A DNA stretch of 64,000 bases from Cylicocyclus nassatus (lineage: Eukaryota > Nematoda > Chromadorea > Rhabditida > Strongylidae). Position numbers and translations under genes: made by a program. Positions 56,101 through 64,000 of the stretch are shown here, one piece after another (the first letter of the stretch is position 1; each line of letters starts with the position of its first letter). The notes under the pieces were generated by a model, which was not told where the DNA came from, did not search any database, and saw nothing but the letters and a program-made list of their open reading frames with translations. The stretch spans positions 82,106,636-82,170,635 of the forward strand of contig CATQJL010000112.1 in the NCBI GenBank assembly GCA_958299035.1, in the 5' to 3' direction.

Positions 56101-58278
56101 TTTTAGCAAATGTGGTTTATCTGATCTGGCTTGCGTTTTTTGCCGTTTCAGGATGCTGGAGTGATTGAATCATAGTCGAAGACAATTTCCTCTCGATCTA
56201 ACTACAGCTGCGGAGCTATTCATGAGTGAATAAATTAGATCGCTGGGAGGGGAGGTCCCTCGCGCACATCTGCAACAAATGCGCACTTTTTTCCTCCACA
56301 GCTCGTGTAGTATTCCGCATGGGTGGAGCTTATTGGCGACTTATGTCCTCTATCTGCTGTTCTATGCCAAAGTGAGCTAAAATCAGTGCTAAGCGGATTT
56401 ATGCCCTGCGGACAAAGCCTGAACTACTGCGTTTCTTACAAAAGCAGCAAGCGGCTCAGTCTGGAGGCTTTCTAAGAGCGAACACTGCCCGGTGGACTTG
56501 CGCATTCCGCTTGGTATCGTCGCGGTCAGAGGTTTGGGAATAGCAAACAATCAAGACGAGCAAGATTCTACAGTTAAAAAACATAAATATAGAAACGAAG
56601 CTTAGACATCATTAAAGCCTTGAGGCCGCAAAAATGTTGTATTCCCACTAACAGGAACGATCCTCGCTGTCCGTAGCCTTTTGAGATGAGATGTACACCG
56701 TTAAACTCGTCTTGGAAAGCTGATTCCGAATTTGACTTCCGTTTTTGCTAATTGTGTCTCTGAAAAAAGTTATGAAGGATTCTCGCGCCAAACGAAATAT
56801 GATCTGAATGCCAAGGCCGCACCTACGATGTGGTGTAGTGGCTAGTACGGTAGCCTCGCAAGCTGATGCAGGTTTAGGCTCGAGTCCTTTTGTGTTTTTC
56901 AGTTTTGGGTTGCTTCAATCAAGCTTCTTTTTGAAAATTAGGCACCCTTGACCGTATTTCTCTTAGGCGATCATCGACGAGAAATCCTTCAATAATAACT
57001 TCTTTTAGAAAAACGATTAGCGGAAAGGGAAGTCAGATTCGAAGTCAGCGTTCCAAGGCGAATGTGATGGTGTACTTTCATCTAAAAATGCCACGGACAC
57101 CAAGTATCGTTCCCTTGTAAGACATCATGAAGCCGAGGTACCTTTGAGAGAAAGAACAACTTCAATTCATCAATTAATGGAAAGCTAGATTATTGAGGCC
57201 AAAAATAGGATGTAAGCAGCAGAGGTCTTTTGGAGGTTGTTACCAGTTTTGAGGTTAGCGGAAACCGCATTCCTGAGGTTTTTCCTAGAGTTTTTTTTAT
57301 TCAACGTCCGACAGACGGCTTTATTTACAACACATTCGCTGTATAAGCACACCGATCATAGTCATTAAAAAGCACTTACCCTTAAGTGACCACGTGAAAT
57401 TGTTATCTAGAGCAAATTTGTCATATCTTCTATATGTTAGGTGAAGAAGTTTTGTTATAATTACTATACGTCCCTGCTTTCAGCTATTTCAATTGATGCA
57501 ATAGTAGAAAAGCGGATAGACGAGCAGAGATGCGCAAAAACCAAGAAATGAACTTTAGCTCAAATATTCGCTTGAGATTACAAACCGTAATTCTGATGCT
57601 TACCTATGCAACCAATATAATAATGAATTGATTGTGTAATCGGATATAATAATTTCGGCCATATGATTGTCGTAATAAGAGGGGAATGTGACGGGAAAAG
57701 CTCCAAATGGTGTTCCTTAATAATAGATTGATGACAATGCAGCGATTTCAACTTGCGGCAAGTGTACCTCCTTGCGCGCTCGGACTGATTTCGCCGCTGA
57801 GATTGATTGTGAAGTCATTTGAGCTTGCTTGAGTATTCAATAATTGAAGAGAGAGGCAGAGATCATAGAACTTGCGCTGTAAATATTTGTGTGCGAAAAA
57901 ATGGCGAAATTTTGTCATCGCACTGTCTGACCATGTCAAGCTGTCCGACAAGTAGTCTGACAAACTGCATGGGATCCTCGCCACCACCACCAGTAACTGG
58001 ACAATTTGCGCAGAGATTTGTTGGCGGTGGCACCAACATTGGTGGAGGGGCACCAGGTACCTGAAAAGTTGCGGTTTCTTTGAAACATCTTCAGATTTGA
58101 TGGATCTCACCGGAGGTGGAGGTGAAAGACGTGTTCCCGCAAGTCTGCTAATACCACTGAGGCCGCTTTGTTGTTGCCCTTGGAAATTTCCAACTGCAAC
58201 CTGGAACTGCTGCACACCGTACCCACGACGATGAACTCGAGCTACTTCTCGTTTTACTATCTTAGTTGAAGGGTAAAG
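53184..58278 (-). CDS. BPI/LBP/CETP-family protein, gene 2 (3' part; N-terminal exons off the window)
   Basis: Nine minus-strand exons: 58111-58278, 57932-58060, 57768-57876, 57604-57715, 54791-54896, 54477-54732, 54314-54375, 53411-53587 and 53184-53360 (stop TAA). Motifs follow BPI gene 1 in order: REVARVHRRGYG linker, LCANCPVTGGGGEDP, LSLQLLNTQASSNDFTINLS, TPFGAFPVTFPSYYDNHMAE, SDYTINSLLYWLHR, RIGPETPGIGELLRTTCGDE, LGICFGDIVPAVKERYPNQK, TARAPSIIIYAAYGG, VSLDLVLDADIYIHGTYNR and IINPEVRIIEHGLYIATDLT. All phases agree. Three exons have exactly the gene 1 lengths (109, 112, 62 bp). The intron after 54314 has a GC donor (CGG|GCAAGT). No N-terminal-domain exon was found at 58.3-64 kb, so the 5' half is either further right or lost. 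Likely a secreted lipid-binding protein; ligand unknown. Confidence 0.85.
55529..55890. mobile_element. MITE, GGCAGTGTCCAGGCA family (362 bp)
   Basis: Left GGCGTTCAAGCAGATTTGAG, right CAGATTTGGCTGGACACTGC. Subterminal inverted blocks GCAGCGCAAATG / TTTGCGCTGC and the GCTGAAAATCC / GATGGATCGCC loop border match the 50269 copy. Confidence 0.6.
56649..57121. mobile_element. Fold-back element with internal tRNA-like sequence
   Basis: Inverted arms of about 130 bp: left ACAGGAACGATCCTCGCTG, TTGGAAAGCTGATTCCGAAT; right GATTCGAAGTCAGCGTTCCA, CCAAGTATCGTTCCCTTGT. The centre holds a tRNA-like segment at 56826-56888 with GGTGTAGTGGCTAG and a B-box-like GGCTCGAGTCC. It shares terminal and GCTGATTCC blocks with 4286-5191. 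Confidence 0.6.
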
Positions 58279-58983
58279 CTGAAAAATATCTTTTCAGGAT
58301 CATGCTACTAGTCAGACATGTTTACCTAGAGAAGTTAGATCGCTGACCATGTCTTCTACGTAAAAAAAAGTGTGCAGCCTCTGCTTCGCAGAGGCTCACA
58401 TTGGCACTATTAGGACATTTTATTAGTCCATAGAGTTCCCATAAAGTAACGAAATGACACACTTTGCACCATTCAGTCATTATCGTAAGTACCCTTGTTG
58501 CGCTCGACCTTCTGCCATCTTGCCGTCATATTTTAAAATTTTGCAAGAGCTCAAGGACCCTGATCTCAAATAGTCGTCTAATCAGAGCCTGAGATCGTCT
58601 TCAAAATCGTAGCAAACGTGTTATATATGATTTGCGATAGTCCAAAGCAGACAATAAATTCCTAGAGCGCGACCTCAGTAGCACACTGATGCCAATTTAC
58701 CTTCTTATCAGGTCTTGCAGGACAGTTTTGACGACGTTTACCGTACGGAGCCATATTCTATCGTGCAGACAAATGTGGACCTGTGTATAGGGCCTTTTCT
58801 TCTTTTTCAGTATGGTTCCATTCAAACGGTACAGTTGAGTTGCGCAGGGCATGGTTAACTGTTTTATTCTTGTCCAGCGAATTCCAGTGCAAGATCTGCC
58901 TCACTAGAAATCTTATTCATGGGACACCCCTAACGGTTGGCCTTTTGGAACAATTTGATTTTTTTATGTCTCATTTGTCCCGT

Positions 58984-60101
58984 GCAAACTATACTTGGGT
59001 CCGAATCGAATAGAAATTCGATCATTCGAATAAAACATTCGAATATATTCGTGTTCGAAATTCGATATTCGGAGTTCTTCCATTTTCGAATAATATTCGA
59101 AACTCGAATAATTGAGAAAACGGGGTTTCGAATAAAATTCGAAGCTCGAATAATTGAGAAAACGGGGTTTCGAATAATATTCGAAACTCGAATAATTGAG
59201 AAAACGGGGTTTGGAATAAAATCCGAAAACTCGAATAATCAAAAAACGAGGTTTCGAATAGATTTTATTCGAATGGTTTATTCGAATGTTAATTCGAATT
59301 CGTATTCGAATGTACTCCGTATTCAGATTATTCGACTTTGTTGCAGAGCCAACTGCTGAGTATCAAGCTCACTTCGTCCGCGTTTTTTTTCTCGCAAAAC
59401 TCGGTAATGCATCTTTTGCAACCGTCATACCTTTGAAGGGTATGGAGAGTCGCATTCTTTCGACTTGCGACAGTAAAAAAACCATATGTGGATTTTGATT
59501 GATGTTTTTTCGATCAATGAGATTTTCGCACTGCTATTGGCACCAAATCAGCGAAGAAGATATCAAATTTAAGCTCATGTTCTGAGATCATACTGAATTG
59601 AAATGGCTGTTCTTCTTTCTTTGCATTGCTCATGCTTGCGGTACGCAAAGCCCACACTAGTGAGCACTCTTGCTCGCATAAATTATTGCAAAACCGCCTA
59701 TTCGTTACCTTGGAGTTTTTTGCGAATTGGTGTATATTGAGTAAAGGACTTCGCAGTTGTAGTGCAGGATTAGACGGTTTAGATCGCCGTACGCGATTTG
59801 CCAGTTACGAGATGTCTTCAGAGGTAATGGCAGCTTACCACAAATGTTTAGCGTGTACAACATACTAAAAAGATAAATGCCCTGCATTCTGTAGTTTCAG
59901 AATAGGTTTTGGACAATTTGAGTATTGCCATACCACGTCGCCACTGAAATGCCTGCAGTATGCCCGGGGTTGTAGGGGCATTCGTGCTCGCTTCGCGGAG
60001 GAAACCACATGTCTTCGTCCACGACTAGCTTATACCACACAAGACGAAAGCCTCCGATGAACAGGCAATGTATCGTAGCATTTGTGGAATTTAAGTACAT
60101 T
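58984..60101 (+). repeat. Tandem segmental duplication, copy 1
   Basis: Shares near-identical sequence over about 1.1 kb with 60419-61527. It begins with a TTCGAA-rich minisatellite and ends at GTGGAATT(T/C)AAGTACAT. The Cys-rich frame of copy 2 is here broken by TAA (TAC-TAA-AAA near 59864). Confidence 0.75.
59096..59262 (+). repeat. TTCGAAAC/TCGAATAATTGAG minisatellite, copy 1
   Basis: About three to four units of roughly 54 bp containing GGGTTTCGAATAAAATTCGA and CTCGAATAATTGAGAAAACG, within wider TATTCGAA-rich DNA (59010-59330). Confidence 0.7.
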
Positions 60102-60524
60102 GTGGCCACCTTATTGCTTCAAATCGCACACCTAGCGCTATGAATCCGAACAGCTCGTTAGGTGCTTATACCGTTGCAATGTTTCTCATTTTTAGATTTT
60201 AGCTCCAGCCAATTTTATCTCTACTCTGCTAAACGTTTTTGAAATCTAGTGGAAGTCTGACAAATAAGGTCTGCTGTCGAACAAAGCCGCAGGATCAAAG
60301 TGTACAGAAACGGTTCTTACCCGTACGGTGGAAGAAAAGTATCCCAATCATGTAGAAAGTAGAGCAAGCCCTTTGCTTTTACATTGTTGATGCTGATAAG
60401 AAATAAAGTTAATTCTGGTGCACATTATACTTGAGCCCGAATCGTGTAGAAATTCGATCATTCGAATAAAACATTCGAATATATTCGTATTCGAAATTCG
60501 ACATCCGGAGTTCTTCCATTTTCG

Positions 60525-60690
60525 AATAAAATTCGAAACTCGAATAATCAAAAAACAGGGTTTCGAATAAAATTCGAAAACTCGAATAATCAAAAAATAG
60601 GGTTTCGAATAAAATTCGAAAACTCGATTAATCAAAAAAGGAGGATTCGAATATTATTCGAAAACTCGAATAATCAAAAATCGGGGTTTC
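60525..60690 (+). repeat. TTCGAA minisatellite, copy 2
   Basis: Units of about 42 bp with ACTCGAATAATCAAAAAA and GGGTTTCGAATAAAATTCGA, the counterpart of 59096-59262 with a different spacer. Confidence 0.7.
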
Positions 60691-61058
60691 GAATAGATTT
60701 TATTCGAATGTTTTATTCGAATGTTTATTCGAACTCGAATGAACTCCGTATTCAGATTATTCGACTTTGTTGCAGAGCCAACTGCTGAGTATCAAGCTCA
60801 CTTCGTCCGCGTTTTTTTTTCTCGCAAAACTCGGTAATGCATCTTTTGCAACCGTCATACCTTTGAAGGGTATGGAGAGTCGCATTCTTTCGACTTGCGA
60901 CAGTAAAAAAAAACCATATGTGGATTTTGATTGATGTTTTTTCGATCACTGAGATTTTTCGCACTGCTATTGGCACCAAATCAGCGAAGAAGATATCAAA
61001 TTTAAGCTCATGTTCTGAGTTCATACTGAATTGAAATGGCTGTTCTTCTTTCTTTGCA

Positions 61059-61433
61059 TTGCTCATGCTTGCGGTACGCAAAGCCCACACTAGTGAGCAC
61101 TCTTGCTCGCATAAATTATTGCAAAACCGCCTATTCGTTACCTTGGAGTTTTTTGCGAATTGGTGTATATTGAGTAAAGGACTTCGCAGTTGTAGTGCAG
61201 GATTAGACGGTTTAGATCGCCGTACGCGATTTGCCAGTTACGAGATGTCTTCAGATGTAATGGCAGCTTACCACAAATGTTTAGCGTGTACAACATACAA
61301 AAAAGATAAATGCCCTGCATTCTGTAGTTTCAGAATAGGTTTTGGACAATTTGAGTATTGCCATACCACGTCGCCACTGAAATGCCTGCAGTATGCCCGG
61401 GGTTGTAGGGGCATTCGTGCTCGCTTCGCGTAA
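61059..61433 (+). CDS. Cys-rich reading frame in duplication copy 2 (hypothetical)
   Basis: The frame is open for 124 codons. Its second half is rich in regularly placed cysteines (AYHKCLACTTYKKDKCPAFC, GFGQFEYCHTT, LKCLQYARGCRGI), like a small extracellular domain. An acceptor TTCGCAG at about 61189 could start an exon at the CSAGLDGLDRR part. The copy-1 version (59626-59868) has a stop after CTTY, and then stays open past the point where this one ends (GCG-TAA versus GCG-GAG). I do not recognise the family; it may be an exon of a secreted protein or a chance frame. Confidence 0.3.
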   Translation: MLMLAVRKAHTSEHSCSHKLLQNRLFVTLEFFANWCILSKGLRSCSAGLDGLDRRTRFASYEMSSDVMAAYHKCLACTTYKKDKCPAFCSFRIGFGQFEYCHTTSPLKCLQYARGCRGIRARFA

Positions 61434-61546
61434 GAAACCACATGCCTTCGTCCACGACTAGCTTATACCACACAAGACGAAAGTCTCCGATGAGCAGGCA
61501 ATGTATCGTAGCATTTGTGGAATTCAAGTACATATTGATTTAAGTA

Positions 61547-62345
61547 CATATTGATTTTTGGAAAATTTTGAGCTAGGAGTTGGTATAGGGGATACGGGGG
61601 TGCTGAATATGCATGGATCGGCTTTAACCAGATATGTCGGCAAGTTTGAGATATGGTTGCTCTAATTATTCGATAAATCATTCGAATATTTATTCGGAAT
61701 TCGGTTTCCAATGTTTGAATATATTCGATATTCATTCATTCGACATTTTTGATTTTCCGAATTTATTAATTCATTCATTCGAAAAATTTTGAAACTCGAA
61801 TTTATTCGATATTCGTTTATTCGGGATTTTTCATTTTCGAATTTATTCGATATTCATTCATTCGATGAAAAATTTCCGAATTACCCAAGTATAGTGCACA
61901 TCAGACTCTTTCAGACCATATGAAGAAGAATCTTTTGGGCACAGCATAGAAATTTATATATGCTTTTTTAGATCGTCCAATACTGGGTAAAATATGACTT
62001 TTTGCTGATGTATAGACTAGTTGCCGACCGACTTTATCAATTTTTGGAAAATCTTGAGCTACGAGGTTGGGAATTGGTACAAGGGGATAAGTGAGGGTGC
62101 TGATAAATAAAAATAAAAATTTACTTTATTGATTTCATCGAATTTTGGAGAATCTTGAGCTACGAGGTTGGGAACTGGTACAAAGGGGTAAGTGAGGGTG
62201 CTGATCAAAACCAAAATTTATTTTATTGATTTCAGCAATTTTGGAAAATTTTGAGCTAGGAGTTGGTATAGGGGATACTAGGGGCTGATTATGATTGGAT
62301 CGGCTTTAGCCAGATATGTCGGCAAGTTTGAGTTGTGATTGCTTT
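61547..62345 (+). repeat. Diverged tandem units related to the Helitron core
   Basis: Four blocks (about 61550, 62035, 62135 and 62230) read GATTTTTGGAAAATTTTGAGC, TAGGAGTTGGTATAGGGGAT, then GCTGAT. They match in order the GATTTTTTGCAAAGTTTGAGC ... GGGAGTTGGCACAGGGG unit of Helitron copy A. TTCGATATTCATTCATTCG blocks lie between and beyond. Confidence 0.55.
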
Positions 62346-62536
62346 AGTTATTCGATAAGTCATTCGAATATTTTTTCGAAATTCGACTTCCAATGCTCGA
62401 ATATATTCGATATTCATTCATTCGATATTTTCGTTTTTCCGAATTTATTCAAAATTCATTCATTCGATATTTTTGTTTTCCGAATTTATTCGATACTCGT
62501 TTATTCGAGATTTTTCCTTTTGGAATTTATTCGATA

Positions 62537-63041
62537 CTAGCTGGCTTGCCCGGCTCCGCCGGGCCTGCCAGCTAGACCCGTGTACGTATGTTCCGGATAG
62601 AAATGTTTATTTCTGAACCGATTGGAACCGAACTTTGCACACATACTCTTCGGGGCAGGGAGCCTGTCACAGTCCACTTTTCGTTATCGATCGATGTCGA
62701 TTTTACCGATTTTTTGCAAAATTTGAGCTAGGGGGCTAGGATTTTGCACAGGGGGGTAATCGAGCATGCTGATCACCCCCTTCGGGGTGATCAGCATGCT
62801 CGATTACCTCCCTCTGCCAAATCCCAGCCCTCTAGCTCGAATTTTGCAAAAAATCGATAAAATCGATATTGATCGATAACGAAAAGTAGCCTATGACACG
62901 CTCCCTGCCCCGAAGTATATGTGTGCCAAGTTTGGTCCCGATCGGTTCAGAAATAAAAATTTCTATTCCGCACATACGTACAGACATACATACAGACAGA
63001 CATACATACATACAGACAGACATTCAGCTTTATATATAAGA
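62537..63041 (-). mobile_element. Helitron-type element copy C, 505 bp
   Basis: On the minus strand it starts A|TCTTATATATAAAGCTG at 63041 and ends CCAGCTAG|T at 62537, and has a hairpin core around 62780. The flanks TTTATTCGATA and TTCATTCATTCGAT are found joined at about 61844-61868, where there is no element, so the boundaries and A^T insertion are confirmed by a local empty site. Confidence 0.8.
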
Positions 63042-63689
63042 TTCATTCATTCGATAAAAAATTATCGAATTACCCAAGTATAAAACCCATTTTTCATGAT
63101 CGGTAAAAAATCTGCGCAAAAATGCTTCTTTTTATTAAAAAAAATGCGCAGATGTCAAAAATGCTCGTTTTCGGCTCATAAGATTTCCATATTTGGAAGC
63201 TGAGGATTGTGTAAGACCTTTTCATCGAAACCAATAAATTTACTTGAAAGGGCATGCACAGGTCCTTTCAGAAAAGTGCGCATTTTGCCATGAGTCGACC
63301 CCTCCTCAAGTGTTCATTCGTCCTCAAGGAAATGAGAGCGAGAATGAACACTCTACGAAGTTATGAAACGGCTTGATATTTATATGCCTTCCTTGTTTCT
63401 GGCTGTGAAACTCACTGAAAAGAGTCAGAAGTCAGATTGGCCAATTCAAATAAGGTACACGCAATGCAGTTTACAACGATGACTTCAAATCTGTACTCCT
63501 TGTCTGCTGAAGAGCTATGAGCTAGTTTTCTTGCAAAAATTGTACTTAAATCTCAAAGTTGAGCACGCTACTGCCCTTTCAACACCTTTAGCACGTTTCG
63601 GACCGGTGCTGCACATGGCGCAGCACGCTGCTTTGAAGGATCTTTCTAACGTTTACAGGAGATTTCCTTTTTGTACAAGGTTATCAAGT

Positions 63690-63907
63690 TGTTGTAGAGC
63701 CGTCCCTTATATTGGAACTTGCTCACTCACTATAGGCTAGGTCGATATGGTCTCTGTGGTTGCGGCGTACCCGCCACACCTTGATATATTTGTGTGTGTT
63801 GTTCTTTAGTTATTCCTAGTGAACCCTCGGCATGTACGCTGATAGGCAGAGGAAGAACTCTTGTGTTTTTCTAATAAATCGTCAACGACTCAACGCGTTC
63901 CACAACA
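63690..63907 (+). mobile_element. LTR of a retrotransposon continuing past the window edge
   Basis: A 218-bp segment starts TGTTGTAGAGCC and ends CGTTCCACAACA (6-bp inverted TGTTGT/ACAACA). It contains AATAAA at 63873-63878 and is followed by TTGGCGATCAGGATC, which starts with TGG as a tRNA primer-binding site would. The next 90 bp are purine-rich CCACCGACCAAGGACCAGAA repeats. The internal coding region is off the window, so the superfamily cannot be named. Confidence 0.6.
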
Positions 63908-64000
63908 ATTGGCGATCAGGATCAAGGAAAGAAGAAGCCTCCACCGACCAAGGACCAGAAGAAGCTCCAGCGACCAAGGACCAGAAGCCTCCACCAATCA

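Larger units (their letters stand above)
60419..61527 (+). repeat. Tandem segmental duplication, copy 2
   Basis: Second copy. Differences from copy 1 are scattered single bases and minisatellite length. The right flank runs into diverged repeats related to the Helitron core. Confidence 0.75.

Overview
The window looks like nuclear DNA of a nematode, probably a repeat-rich clade V (strongylid-like) species. The evidence is: split genes with many 45-60 bp GT-AG introns, a 3' splice acceptor just upstream of a start codon (as for spliced-leader trans-splicing), nematode-type BPI/LBP-like proteins, an ATG101/EPG-9 fragment, and a dense load of fold-back transposons, Helitrons and Penelope-like elements. 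No bacterial operon, CRISPR array or rRNA was seen. The species assignment is an inference.

Layout. The backbone is two minus-strand paralogs of the BPI/LBP/CETP lipid-binding family. Gene 1 runs from a signal peptide at 36740 to a stop at 5474, at least 15 exons over 31 kb. Gene 2 enters from the right: nine exons at 58278-53184 cover the linker and C-terminal domain, and its N-terminal exons should lie beyond 64000. Equivalent exons have matching phases and often identical lengths (109, 112 and 62 bp), so the two are tandem duplicates.

On the plus strand, 3064-3416 holds the last three exons of an unrecognised gene convergent with BPI gene 1. The 13.7-kb intron of gene 1 (9045-22707) contains an ATG101 (EPG-9) C-terminal region at 15495-16411 with an in-frame TAA, and two Penelope-like elements in opposite orientations (18217-20403 plus; 10645-13204 minus, interrupted by a 1701-bp insertion with an 8-bp target duplication).

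The rest is mostly mobile DNA. There are three copies of a palindromic TC...CTAG Helitron (40249-41410, 48900-50089, 62537-63041), one with a mariner-type element in its tip, one with symmetric tandem amplification in both arms, and one with its unoccupied target preserved 0.7 kb away. There are long-TIR fold-back elements carrying tRNA-like sequences, many TA-flanked and hAT-like MITEs, a 1.1-kb tandem duplication with a Cys-rich reading frame and TTCGAA minisatellites (58984-61527), and an LTR at the right edge (63690-63907). Stretches not listed are intronic or intergenic DNA in which no supported feature was recognised.
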